This document shows positions 1 to 8,382 of a stretch of 51,073 bases of DNA, in pieces. The stretch spans positions 1-51,073 of the forward strand of contig NZ_JAAVNE010000039.1 in NCBI RefSeq assembly GCF_012103215.1, read 5' to 3'. A program made the position numbers and the translations under genes. Under the pieces are notes generated by a model, which saw only the letters and a list, made by a program, of their open reading frames with translations, made no database searches and was not told where the DNA came from. The DNA is from Falsiroseomonas selenitidurans (GTDB lineage: Bacteria; Pseudomonadota; Alphaproteobacteria; Acetobacterales; Acetobacteraceae). The first letter of the stretch is position 1. Each line of letters starts with the position of its first letter.

Positions 1-336
1 CCGCCAGAACTCGACCTGCACCTGATCCTCGACAACTACGCCGCCCACAAGACCGAGGCCGTGAAGCGATGGCTCGCCCGCCATCCTCGCTTCCATGTCC
101 ATTTCACGCCCACCAGCGCGTCCTGGATCAACGCCGTCGAGGGCCTATTCGCCACGCTGACCAAGCGGCGGCTGAAGCGCGGCGTCTTCCGCTCCGTCAT
201 CGAACTGAACCAGGCCATCCGCGCCTATCTCGACGCCCACAACGCCGACCCGAAGCCCTTCCGCTGGACCGCACCTGCCGACACCATCATCAGCAAGCAC
301 CAGCGCGGGAAACGTCTGCTGGAATCACTCCACTAG
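1..336 (+). mobile_element. IS630-family transposase, 3' part only (cut by window edge)
   Basis: The reading frame is open from the first base and ends at TAG 334-336, so only the C-terminal 111 residues are visible. The motif LILDNYAAHK holds the second catalytic Asp of an IS630/DDE_3 transposase. The segment SWINAVEGLFATLTKRRLKRG holds the catalytic Glu and the usual following helix. The rest of the protein and the left inverted repeat lie outside the window, so it cannot be said whether the element is intact. It sits next to a kinase gene of unusually low G+C, which fits a transferred segment. The family call is secure; the subgroup is not. Confidence 0.85.
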
Positions 337-337
337 T

Positions 338-381
338 GCATTTTCAAGCCTTGCCGCTTCGCAAGGCGACACGGAAAATGC
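338..381. repeat. Nested hairpin after the transposase
   Basis: GCATTTTC (338-345) pairs with GAAAATGC (374-381), and inside it GCCTTGC (348-354) pairs with GCAAGGC (361-367). It starts two bases after the transposase stop. It could act as a transcription terminator or be part of the element's terminal region. There is no clear U-tract, so a factor-independent terminator is not certain. Confidence 0.55.
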
Positions 382-402
382 GTCAAGACAATAAGCCGGA
401 GC

Positions 403-432
403 CGTTTCACCGTTTTTGCTTGCGGTGAAACG
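403..432. terminator. Perfect 10-bp stem-loop between transposase and kinase gene
   Basis: CGTTTCACCG (403-412) is an exact reverse complement of CGGTGAAACG (423-432), with a T-rich 10-base loop. It lies between the transposase 3' end and the convergent 3' end of the histidine kinase gene, so a bidirectional terminator is the simplest reading. It could also belong to an insertion-sequence end. Confidence 0.45.
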
Positions 433-476
433 ACTTTAGCCCGGGTTGTTCACGCGCACTGGCCCATGCCGTGCTG

Positions 477-498
477 GAGCACTATGCGTTCAGATGAA
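477..498. repeat. Partial copy of the dispersed repeat seen at 10.7 kb
   Basis: The 16 bases TATGCGTTCAGATGAA (483-498) are identical to 10713-10728, and the preceding GAGC (477-480) also matches with two intervening differences. Here the match stops exactly at the stop codon of the histidine kinase gene (TCA 499-501 on this strand). Only the first arm of the hairpin found in the longer copy is present. Confidence 0.6.
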
Positions 499-3400
499 TC
501 AAGGCTCATTTCCTTCGTCCTTGACAGCAAGAGCCTCGCGGATCTTCGCCGCCAACTGTTCCCGCCTGTAGGGCTTGCTAAGCAACTTGACGCCCTTGTC
601 CAATCGTCCGTTATGGACAATGGAATTCTCCGTATAGCCGGACGTGAACAGGACTTTCAGGTTTGGCCTGCCCCGTCGCGCCGCTTCCGCAAGGTCTCGT
701 CCCCCCATGCCCCCGGGCATCACGACATCGGTGAAAAGCAGATCGATTTCGTGGGTCTGGCGCAGGATCTCAAGGGCCGCGGCGCCGGTCGATGCCTGCA
801 TGACCCTGTATCCCAGCAACTGAAGCTGCGCGATGACATGCGCACGAACCGCGGCATCATCCTCGACGACCAGAATGGTCTCAGTACCACCCGTCACCCG
901 AGGCCCGGCACGGCGTGTCACGATTCTCTCTTGCTGCGCAAGGGAGCGCGGGAAATAGATCTTGATGGCGGTTCCTTCCCCCAATTCGGAGTAGATCCGG
1001 ATATGGCCGCCGGACTGCTTGACGAAGCCGAAGACCATGCTCAGCCCGAGGCCTGAACCCTTGCCCGCCTCCTTTGTGGTGAAAAAAGGCTCGAAGACAC
1101 GGCCCACAATTTCCGGCGGGATTCCGTGGCCGGTATCGGTGACGACAATCACCACATATTGTCCAGGCTTGACATCCGGCTCCAGGGAAACATAGTCCTC
1201 GTCAAGCAGGGCATTCGCCATCTCGATGGTCAGATTACCGCCTTCGGGCATGGCGTCTCGGGCATTCACGGCAAGGTTGAGGATGGCCGACTCAAGTTGC
1301 ACCGCATCCGCCTCGATATTCCACAAGCCGCCGCTGCCGGCGATCTTGATATCGATGCTTTCGGGCAGGGTCCGCCGCAACATGTCCGCCATGCCCTGGA
1401 TCAGCATCGCAACATCAAGGACCCTGGGTTCGAGTGTCTGTCTTCGAGAAAAGGCGAGCAGGCGATTGGTCAATTCAGCTGCCCGTTCGGCTGCATCAAG
1501 AGACATCCTGGCCAGTTTCTGCAAATGGGGCAACCCGCCCAGATCCTCTTCAAGTGCCTCCATGTTGCCAAGAATGATGGTGAGCAGGTTGTTGAAGTCG
1601 TGCGCAACACCGCCTGTGAGTTGACCAACCGTCTCCATTTTCTGCGATTGGCGAAACCTGTCCTCGAGCAATTTCTGTTCCGTAATATCGGTCATCGCTC
1701 CGAGGACACGACGCACCTTTCCCTGGTTGTCGTGCAGGGCGAAGGCATGATCCGAGACCGTCGCCCAGCTGCCATCGGCACGTCGAAAGCGATACTGCTC
1801 ACGCAGGACCTTGTCCCTGCCCGCCATCAGGCGCTCGAGCGCTGCATCGACGCGCGCCGCGTCGCCGGGGTGGATGTGCTTGCGCCAAACCGTCGGCACT
1901 GATCCGGAGGGGTCCGTCGCATGACCGAAAATCTCGCTTAACCCCTCGCTCCACCACAGCCGGCCGCTTGCCACGTCCAAATCCCATATGGCACTGCCTG
2001 CCGCCTTGGTTACCAGACGGAAGCGCTCCTCATTCGCCCGTAGCAGCCGTTCCGTCTGCTTCCGGGCGGTGATATCCCGCTCGACAGCGATCCAATGGGT
2101 GAACCAGCCGGAATCGTCCGCCAGCGGCACGATATCCAGTTCCAGCCAGAATTCCTCGCCCGACCTGGTGTAATTGATGAGCTCGGCGCGAACCGGTTGC
2201 CATTCCTCCAGGGCTTTTCGGATCCGGTCCAGTTCGCTTCGCTCTGTTTTCGGCCCCTGCAGGATTCGCGGGGTCTGACCAATGACCTCCTCGCGTGAAA
2301 ACCCGGTCCGCCGTTCGAAGGCATCGTTGACATAAACGATTTTCGGAGAATCCGGCGCGTCGATCGGCTCGGCCTCGGTGATCAGCAGGATATCGTTCAG
2401 CCGCGCGACGGCCGCCTCGAGAAGCCGGAGTTGCGAGTCTCGGGCGCGCTGTTTCGTCACATCATGAAAATACACCGCCAAACCCGCCGGGGTGGGATCG
2501 ACACTGATCTCGAACCAGGCTTCCAGCCGCGGGTTATATTCCTCAAAGCGAACCAACCGGTTCTCGCACAGCGCCAGTTCAAACTGCCGCTTCATGTTCT
2601 TCGCGGCATCAGGAAACGCCTCCCAGGCGACGCGTCCAAGCAGATCGCCCCGCCCTTTCTGCAGAAGCAGCTCGGCCTTGCTGTTGACGAAGGTGAATCG
2701 CCATTTGTCATCCAGCAGATAGAAGGCATCGGTCATGCCTTCCAATGTCCGGTGCAGCCGGACCGACAATGCCGCCGCCTCGTCCCTCACCGCCATCAGA
2801 TCGGTGACATCCTGAAAAGCGCCTTCAGCGGCGACGATCTCCCCAGCCTCGTTGCGCATCGGTTCGCCGAGCACATGCACCCATAACAGGCGCCCCTTCG
2901 CGGTTTCGATCTGAAGGGTCTCATCAAAAGGGCACCCTTCCGTTGCGCAGGCCCTGAATTGCGCGCGAAGACCTTCGCGGTGCTCCGGGATGAAATAGGT
3001 GATCGCCTGGTCCAGCGTAGGTTGGGTTCCTTCGGGCTCGTCATGGATTCGCGCCGTCTCACCCGACCATTCGAGGCGGCTCGTGGCGATATCGTAGCGC
3101 CAGCCGCCGATCTTCCCGATCTTGCCGACCAGTTTCACGAGCCTCGCCTGGCGCAACAGCTCCTGCTCGGCCTCATTCCGTGCCAGTTCGGCCTGCCGGA
3201 GATCCGTAATGTCCTGCACCGTACCGGTCGTGAACAGGGGCTCGCCCCCCTCATTCGTCAGGATTTCGGCGCGTTCCACCACCCACTTGACCTTTCCTGC
3301 CGGCGTGACAATCCGGTGCTCGAAGAGGAAAGGGCCGCCGCGTGCGAGCCAGTCTTCACGCGCCTTCAGGAAATCCCGCCGATCATCCGGATGGATCAGG

Positions 3401-3588
3401 TTGAAGAACGCTTCCTCCGTTCCTTGAAAATCCTCACGGCCGATCTCGAATATGGAGAAGACCATCTCGCTCCAGGTGAGCAGGTTCTGGACGAGATCCA
3501 CTTCCCAGCTGCCGAGCTTCCCGACCTGTTGCGCGCGCACCAGCTGCTGTTTCGCGTCGCGCTCGGAGAGACTGTGCCGATCGATCAT
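499..3588 (-). CDS. Multi-PAS hybrid sensor histidine kinase with C-terminal receiver
   Basis: A soluble signalling kinase of 1029 residues without membrane segments, so it should sense a cytoplasmic cue. About five PAS/PAC units fill residues 15-640. The fourth resembles a LOV domain, but the place of the flavin-binding Cys (GxNCRFLQG) reads GQTPRILQG, with Pro at about 440, so LOV photochemistry is not expected. HisKA follows with the phospho-acceptor His at about 663 (VAHDFNN), then HATPase_c with the N-box around 771-784 and the DTGHGIP and GKGSGLGLSM glycine boxes. A receiver domain has its acceptor Asp at about 954 (LLFTDVVMP) and Lys at about 1005. An ATG three codons upstream (3595-3597) is possible, but AGGA lies 8 bases before the ATG at 3586-3588, so that start is preferred. 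No response regulator is adjacent. G+C is much lower than in the rest of the window (35 of 60 bases at 541-600), which suggests acquisition. Confidence 0.93.
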   Translation of the reverse strand: MIDRHSLSERDAKQQLVRAQQVGKLGSWEVDLVQNLLTWSEMVFSIFEIGREDFQGTEEAFFNLIHPDDRRDFLKAREDWLARGGPFLFEHRIVTPAGKVKWVVERAEILTNEGGEPLFTTGTVQDITDLRQAELARNEAEQELLRQARLVKLVGKIGKIGGWRYDIATSRLEWSGETARIHDEPEGTQPTLDQAITYFIPEHREGLRAQFRACATEGCPFDETLQIETAKGRLLWVHVLGEPMRNEAGEIVAAEGAFQDVTDLMAVRDEAAALSVRLHRTLEGMTDAFYLLDDKWRFTFVNSKAELLLQKGRGDLLGRVAWEAFPDAAKNMKRQFELALCENRLVRFEEYNPRLEAWFEISVDPTPAGLAVYFHDVTKQRARDSQLRLLEAAVARLNDILLITEAEPIDAPDSPKIVYVNDAFERRTGFSREEVIGQTPRILQGPKTERSELDRIRKALEEWQPVRAELINYTRSGEEFWLELDIVPLADDSGWFTHWIAVERDITARKQTERLLRANEERFRLVTKAAGSAIWDLDVASGRLWWSEGLSEIFGHATDPSGSVPTVWRKHIHPGDAARVDAALERLMAGRDKVLREQYRFRRADGSWATVSDHAFALHDNQGKVRRVLGAMTDITEQKLLEDRFRQSQKMETVGQLTGGVAHDFNNLLTIILGNMEALEEDLGGLPHLQKLARMSLDAAERAAELTNRLLAFSRRQTLEPRVLDVAMLIQGMADMLRRTLPESIDIKIAGSGGLWNIEADAVQLESAILNLAVNARDAMPEGGNLTIEMANALLDEDYVSLEPDVKPGQYVVIVVTDTGHGIPPEIVGRVFEPFFTTKEAGKGSGLGLSMVFGFVKQSGGHIRIYSELGEGTAIKIYFPRSLAQQERIVTRRAGPRVTGGTETILVVEDDAAVRAHVIAQLQLLGYRVMQASTGAAALEILRQTHEIDLLFTDVVMPGGMGGRDLAEAARRGRPNLKVLFTSGYTENSIVHNGRLDKGVKLLSKPYRREQLAAKIREALAVKDEGNEP

Positions 3589-3597
3589 TGCGATCAT

Positions 3598-4226
3598 CCT
3601 GTGCGACGCTCAGCCCGGGATTGTTAAAATGGCACCATTGGTCGAATTTCAAGATGACTGGTTAACCGAAAAGGCGCAGAGGTGGATGGATGGCGGCTGG
3701 CGATGGCGCGGCAACGCGGAGATCACGCCAACACGGTCCGACGATTGCAGCGCACCTCGCGCGACGTCGCACGCCTGGGTCGCGAAATCCGGCCGTCAAT
3801 CAGCGCCTTTCAGCCGCCTCTCGCGCGCCAGCAACCGGAAGCGTGTCATCTGCGCCGCGATTGAGTGAAGCGCATTGTGTGAAGTGGACGCAAGCCGGCG
3901 CGGGTCCATGAACCGCGGCCGGCCAAGACAACGATCAAATCCTGGACCGGAGGTCTCGCGCTTGCGGCTGTTCGGCCGCGGATTTAGCCTGCGGCGCCGG
4001 AAGCAGCCGCGTGCTGCGGCCGTGCCCGCCGCGCTTGGCGCTTCCCCGCCGCGGCGAAGGCTGGCCGCGCGAGAACCTGCCCGATCGGCGCATACGGCTG
4101 GCCATGAATGCGCCATGGTGGCGCCCTCCTGCGCGAACCCTCGCCGGGGCCGCCTGCCCGCATCCCCAGGCCGCGGGCCGGCGTCAGGCACCAACCCCGC
4201 ACCGACATCGCCATGACCGAGGCAGG
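3598..4226. other. About 630 bases without a recognisable gene
   Basis: This stretch lies between the kinase start and the 3' end of the next leftward gene. Open frames exist on both strands (for example 3796-4194 on the minus strand), but they are Arg/Ala/Pro-rich, show no domain and look like chance frames in G+C-rich DNA. The proximal part (3600-3660) probably holds the kinase promoter. G+C rises to the window's normal level at about 3.9 kb, so a boundary of the low-G+C segment may lie here. Confidence 0.5.
3624..3652 (-). promoter_or_regulatory. Possible sigma-70-type promoter of the histidine kinase gene
   Basis: Read on the minus strand, TTGAAA (3652-3647) and TTTTAA (3629-3624) are separated by exactly 17 bases, about 35 bases before the preferred start codon. 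The -35 box is good, the -10 box weak. The stretch is AT-rich compared with its surroundings. Confidence 0.35.
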
Positions 4227-5327
4227 TTAGCCCCGCGCGATCACCGCAATGGGCCCGCCGCCTTCCGGCCCCTGATGCTCCGCGCCGCCGGAGACGAACA
4301 GGTCGGTGCGGCCGACCGCCGCCGCGATCACGCCGCCGACCAGCGCGCGGGCGTGGCGCGTGGCGTTGATGTCGCTGTCATCCGCCATGATGTGCCGCCG
4401 GCCGCGGATCAGCCCGGTGGGGGAAGGCTCCGCCTTGGCCAGCACCGCGACCAGCCGCGCCGTCTCCGCCAGCTGGCCGCCGCCGGGATCCAGCCCGGCG
4501 CCGCGCAGCGCCTGCTGCACGGCGGGCAGCGCGATAGCGTCCGGCATCACCGCGTGGGCGATGCGCAGGTCACCGCCCCAGCCGGGCGCCTGGCCCATCA
4601 CCACCACCTCGTTGCGCAGCAGCTCCACGCCGGCGGAACAACTGGCGCGGGCGGAGAACAGCGACCAGTCGGCGCCGACCACGGCGTCCGACAGCGCCGC
4701 CTCCGGCACCTCCCCCAGCGCCAGCGCCACGCCGAGGGCCGAGGCGCCGCGTGACAGGGCCATGGAGTGGTAGGTGTCCTCCGTCGCCACCGTGGCGCCG
4801 CGGGCGCGCGCGGCGGCGATGCGCGCGCTGGTCAGCAGCGGGCATTTCACCTGCACATAGTGCACGTCCGCGGCGTTCTCGATTCCGGCCTGCGCCATGG
4901 CGGCACGCACCGCCACGGCGGTGGCGTGGATCTGCGCCATGCGGCCCAGCGCCTCCGGCACGAAATCCGCGGTGAAGGCGGTGCCCAGCGCCAGCGCGCC
5001 GCCCGGCGTCGCCGCCTCCGCCTCCTCCACCGCGAACACCAGCAGATGCGGCGAGAGACCGCCTTCGGTGCCGCCGGACATCACCATGGCGATGCGCGCG
5101 GCCACCGCCTCCGCCGTCAGGCCGAGGCGCGGCGCCAGCATGTGGCACAATGCCTCCACCGCATAGGCGCGGGTGAAGTCGTTGACGCAGCCATTGCCCT
5201 CAGTCTTGCCGAGGATGGCGACGATGTCCGACGCCCGCACCACCCCGGCATCGATCAGCGCGGCCACCGCGGCGGCATCGCCGGGATGGCGGGTGGGAAC
5301 CAGAAAGACGCTGGCGCGGCGTGGCAT
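4227..5327 (-). CDS. Ring-opening amidohydrolase (cyanuric acid amidohydrolase/barbiturase family)
   Basis: The 366-residue product has the length and threefold-repeat layout of AtzD/TrzD/Bar enzymes, which hydrolyse a ring amide of cyanuric acid or barbituric acid. Each of the three domains shows its Ser-Lys pair: Lys41 (ILGKTEGNG) with Ser84 (MSGGTEGG), Lys161 (VQVKCPLL) with Ser229 or Ser231 (RASCSAGVEL), and Lys298 (VLAKAEPSP) with Ser346 (FVSGGAEHQG). The C-terminal GGAEHQGPEGGGP segment is the family's metal-site signature. The chosen ATG (5327-5325) overlaps the stop of the upstream binding-protein gene as TGATG, implying translational coupling. A longer upstream reading frame has no matching domain. 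Substrate choice between cyanurate, barbiturate and a related cyclic imide cannot be read from sequence. Confidence 0.93.
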   Translation of the reverse strand: MPRRASVFLVPTRHPGDAAAVAALIDAGVVRASDIVAILGKTEGNGCVNDFTRAYAVEALCHMLAPRLGLTAEAVAARIAMVMSGGTEGGLSPHLLVFAVEEAEAATPGGALALGTAFTADFVPEALGRMAQIHATAVAVRAAMAQAGIENAADVHYVQVKCPLLTSARIAAARARGATVATEDTYHSMALSRGASALGVALALGEVPEAALSDAVVGADWSLFSARASCSAGVELLRNEVVVMGQAPGWGGDLRIAHAVMPDAIALPAVQQALRGAGLDPGGGQLAETARLVAVLAKAEPSPTGLIRGRRHIMADDSDINATRHARALVGGVIAAAVGRTDLFVSGGAEHQGPEGGGPIAVIARG

Positions 5328-6895
5328 CAATTGCCGGCGGGCTTCATCGACATGGCGTAGGTTTCCTCGTCGTTCCGCGCGATGACCTCCACATTGCGGC
5401 GCGACGCCCAGATGTTCACCTGGTGGTGCAGCGGGATGATGGCGTGGTCGGCCATGGCGACGCGCGTCGCCTGGCGGTACAGCTCCTCCCGCGCCGGAAC
5501 GTCGATGGTGGTCAGGGCGCGTTCCAGCAGCGCGTCGAAGGCCGGGTTCGCGTAGAGGGAGCGGTTGGAGGTGCCGCGGCCGCGTTCGCGGTTCGGCGTC
5601 GCGATCAGCCCGACCATGGGGCTGTCCGGCTCGCCGGTGCCGGTGCCCCAGCCCGACAGGCCGATGGGGAATTCGTTGCGGGCGGAGCGGCTGAAATAGA
5701 CGTTGGAGGGCATCGCCTGCACATCGGCACGGACGCCGATGCGCGCCCACATCTGCGCCACCGCCTGGATGATCTGCTCGTCATTCACGTAGCGGTTGTT
5801 GGGGCCGGCCAGCAGCACGCGGAAGCCGTTGGGGAAGCCGGCGTCCCGCAGCAATTGCTGGGCGCGGGCGGGGTTGAAGGGCGCGGGCTTCAGCGTCGGG
5901 TCGTGGCCCATCACGCCTTCGGCCAGGAACTGGCCGGAGGGCGAGGCGTGGCCGCCCATCACCCGGCTGACAATGGCATCTCGGTTGATGGCGATGGAGA
6001 GCGCTTCCCGCACCCGGTTGTCGCGCAGCGGGCTGCGGGCCAGCTTCTCCCCGTTCGGGCCGGTGACGCCGGGCGGCTCGTCATGCGCGTGGTTGAGATA
6101 GAGGTAGATGTTGCGCAGCGCGGCGCGGCTGGCGATGCGGATGTTCGGGTCGTTCTTCAGCGTGTCCACGTCGCGCGTCGAGACCGCGTCGATCGCCTGC
6201 ACGTCGCCGGCGCGCAAGGCGGCGATGCGGGAGGCATCATTGGCGATGACGCGGTAGTTCACCCGCGCCCAGGGCTGCGCCGGCCCCCACCAGGCGGGGT
6301 TGCGCTGCATCACCGCTTCCGTGCCCGGGGTGTAGGAGACCAGGCGATAGGGGCCGGTGCCGATGGCGGCGCGGCCATTGTTGAAATCCGCCGTGTCGAT
6401 ATCCGTGCCGAACTGCCGGCTGATGATGGAGATGCCGCTCATCCAGTTGGGCACCAGCGGGTTCGGCGCGGCGGTGTGCATGCGGATCGTATGCGAATCC
6501 ACCACCTCCAGCCGCTGCACCTGGCGGGTGTAGATGGTGAAGCTGCCGGGGCTGTTCCGCACATTCGGCACGCGCGCGAAGGTGGAGACGACATCCTCCG
6601 CCGTGAAGGGCGTGCCGTCATGCCAGGTGACGCCCTGCCGCAGCTTGAACTCCCACACGGTGGGGCTGACGGAGGTCCAGCTTTCGGCCAGGCCCGGGCG
6701 CAGCCGGAAATCCTCATCCGTGCCCACCAGCCGGTCGAAGATGTGCTTGTTCAGCGCGTTGTTGGGCGTGAGGGTATGGTAGTGCGGATCCATCGAGGTG
6801 AAGGCCCCGCCGACGCCGATGCTCAGCGTCTGCGCGGAAGCGCCCGCCGTCGCGACGAAGGCCAGGCAGGTGGCGGCCAGCAGGGTCTTGCGCAT
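5327..6895 (-). CDS. ABC transporter substrate-binding protein, family 5 (peptide/nickel/opine type)
   Basis: A 522-residue periplasmic binding protein with a Sec signal peptide (MRKTLLAATCLAFVATAGASA, cut near residue 22) and the family-5 core, seen in the segments beginning SMDPHYHTLTPNN, the RVNYRVIANDASRIAALRAG stretch and the REALSIAINRDAIV stretch. The ATG at 6895 has GGAGAG 6 bases upstream. It is the first gene of a two-gene leftward unit ending in the ring-opening amidohydrolase, so it probably delivers that enzyme's substrate or a precursor. No permease or ATPase gene is adjacent. The complete Dpp-type system at 15.5-20.9 kb has its own binding protein but could be shared. Confidence 0.9.
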   Translation of the reverse strand: MRKTLLAATCLAFVATAGASAQTLSIGVGGAFTSMDPHYHTLTPNNALNKHIFDRLVGTDEDFRLRPGLAESWTSVSPTVWEFKLRQGVTWHDGTPFTAEDVVSTFARVPNVRNSPGSFTIYTRQVQRLEVVDSHTIRMHTAAPNPLVPNWMSGISIISRQFGTDIDTADFNNGRAAIGTGPYRLVSYTPGTEAVMQRNPAWWGPAQPWARVNYRVIANDASRIAALRAGDVQAIDAVSTRDVDTLKNDPNIRIASRAALRNIYLYLNHAHDEPPGVTGPNGEKLARSPLRDNRVREALSIAINRDAIVSRVMGGHASPSGQFLAEGVMGHDPTLKPAPFNPARAQQLLRDAGFPNGFRVLLAGPNNRYVNDEQIIQAVAQMWARIGVRADVQAMPSNVYFSRSARNEFPIGLSGWGTGTGEPDSPMVGLIATPNRERGRGTSNRSLYANPAFDALLERALTTIDVPAREELYRQATRVAMADHAIIPLHHQVNIWASRRNVEVIARNDEETYAMSMKPAGN

Positions 6896-6931
6896 GGGTC
6901 TCTCCCCGGACATGCTTCTGCGGCGCATCGT

Positions 6932-6945
6932 ATTGTTCGCACAAT
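6932..6945. promoter_or_regulatory. Palindromic operator candidate in the divergent promoter region
   Basis: ATTGT (6932-6936) and ACAAT (6941-6945) form a perfect inverted repeat with a 4-base centre. It sits in the middle of the 94 bases between the divergent starts at 6895 and 6990, the expected place for one regulator controlling both arms. No regulator gene is adjacent, so the binding protein is unknown. Confidence 0.5.
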
Positions 6946-6989
6946 CCGGCCGCAACCGCCTTGTCATGCAACCGGGGAAAGCCGCACCG

Positions 6990-8372
6990 ATGGATTTGCT
7001 CGTCACCGATGCAGTCATCGTCACCCAGGATGCAGAGCGCACGATTCTTGATCGTGGCGCGATCGCCATCCGCGGCGACCGCATTGCCGATATCGGGCCG
7101 ACCGGGCGGCTGGAAGCCGCGCATCCGGACCTGCCCCGCCTGGCCGGTCGGGGCAAGGCGGTGCTCCCGGGCTTCGTCAATGCCCATACGCATACGATCC
7201 TGACGGTGCTGCGGGCGACGGTGGAGGATTGGTCCGGCAACGCCGTCTACGGCTACATGTCCCCGGTCTCCTATACCATGACGCCGCATGAGCGCGCGGT
7301 GATGGGCATGCTCGGCATCGTCGAGGGCATCCGCTCCGGCACCACCACCTTCGTGGATCCGTTCCGGCACGTGCCGGATTATGCGGACGCCATGGCCTCG
7401 CTGCGCGTGCGCCTGGTGCTGAGCGAGAACTGCGCGGATGTGAACACGCTGAAGATCCGCCATGGCGACTGGTCGCAGGACCCTGCCTTCGGCGAGGGGT
7501 TTCTCGAACGCACGCGCGCGGGCATCGCACGCTTCCACAACACGCATGAAGGCCGCCTGCAGATCCAGATCGCCGCCCATGCGACGGACAATTGCACGCC
7601 GGACTACCTGGAGAAGCTCACGGACCTCGCGCGCCAGCACAACATGCCGCGCACCATCCACCTGGCGCAGTCGGTGGAGGAGGTGCGGGTGATCCGCGAG
7701 AAATACGGCTGCACGCCGGCGGAGTACCTGGCGCGGCATGGCTGGGCGGCGCCCGATGTGGTCGGCGCGCACTGGACCTACCTGACGGAGCGCGACATCG
7801 CGCTGCTGGGCGAGCGCGGCATGCAGATGGTGCACTGCCCGGCCAACGGGTCCCGCCGCGGGCCGCATCCGGTGCTGGCGAAATCCATCCGCCGCGCCGG
7901 CATCAACATCTGCTTCGGCACCGACAACATGACGGAGGACATGTTCCACGCCATGAAGATCGGCCTGATCGTGCATCGCGGCGCGGAGAACAGCCAGGGC
8001 ACGGAGCCGCAGCCGGAGGACATCTTCGACAGCTGCAACCGCAACGGCGCGCGCAGCATCGGCCGGCTGGACGACATCGGCAGCCTCGAGGTGGGGAAGA
8101 AGGCCGACCTCACCCTGCTCAACCTCAACACCCCGGCGCTGCGACCAATCACCAACCTGATCGGCAACATCGTGCATTACGGCCATCCCGGCACGGTGGA
8201 ATCGGTGATGGTGGATGGCGAATTCGTGCTGCGCGACGGCAAGCTTCTGGTGGCGGATGAGATGGCGCTGCTGGAGGAAGCGCAGGCGGTGACCAAGGCC
8301 GTCTGGGCGCGGATGCTGGCCAACAACCCGGACCTGCCGCCGCCGCGCAAGCTCACCTGGCTGGATGCGTGA
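6990..8372 (+). CDS. ATZ/TRZ-type metal-dependent amidohydrolase
   Basis: A 460-residue cytosolic hydrolase of the amidohydrolase superfamily, closest in style to the chlorohydrolase/deaminase group (AtzA, TrzN, SsnA-like). The single-metal site is visible: His66 and His68 (NAHTHT), His224 (TIHLAQS), His261 (GAHWTYL) and Asp312 (GTDN). These enzymes remove chloride, amine or alkylamine from triazine and purine/pyrimidine-type rings. It is divergent from the ring-opening amidohydrolase gene, which acts later in triazine and oxidative pyrimidine pathways, so the two could be consecutive steps. ATG 6990 (MDLLVTDAV) is preferred. ATG 6966 adds eight residues and is also possible, with GGGGA lying between the two. 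Confidence 0.88.
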   Translation: MDLLVTDAVIVTQDAERTILDRGAIAIRGDRIADIGPTGRLEAAHPDLPRLAGRGKAVLPGFVNAHTHTILTVLRATVEDWSGNAVYGYMSPVSYTMTPHERAVMGMLGIVEGIRSGTTTFVDPFRHVPDYADAMASLRVRLVLSENCADVNTLKIRHGDWSQDPAFGEGFLERTRAGIARFHNTHEGRLQIQIAAHATDNCTPDYLEKLTDLARQHNMPRTIHLAQSVEEVRVIREKYGCTPAEYLARHGWAAPDVVGAHWTYLTERDIALLGERGMQMVHCPANGSRRGPHPVLAKSIRRAGINICFGTDNMTEDMFHAMKIGLIVHRGAENSQGTEPQPEDIFDSCNRNGARSIGRLDDIGSLEVGKKADLTLLNLNTPALRPITNLIGNIVHYGHPGTVESVMVDGEFVLRDGKLLVADEMALLEEAQAVTKAVWARMLANNPDLPPPRKLTWLDA

Positions 8373-8382
8373 GGCCGCTTCC

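Noticed and set aside
3796..4194. 132-residue open frame on the minus strand upstream of the kinase
   Set aside because: Arg-, Ala- and Pro-rich, with no domain or good ribosome binding site; similar frames exist on the opposite strand, as expected by chance at high G+C.
5328..5750. N-terminal extension of the ring-opening amidohydrolase frame
   Set aside because: The extra 141 codons lie wholly inside the upstream binding-protein gene in another frame and have no matching domain; the ATG at 5327 gives the normal family length.
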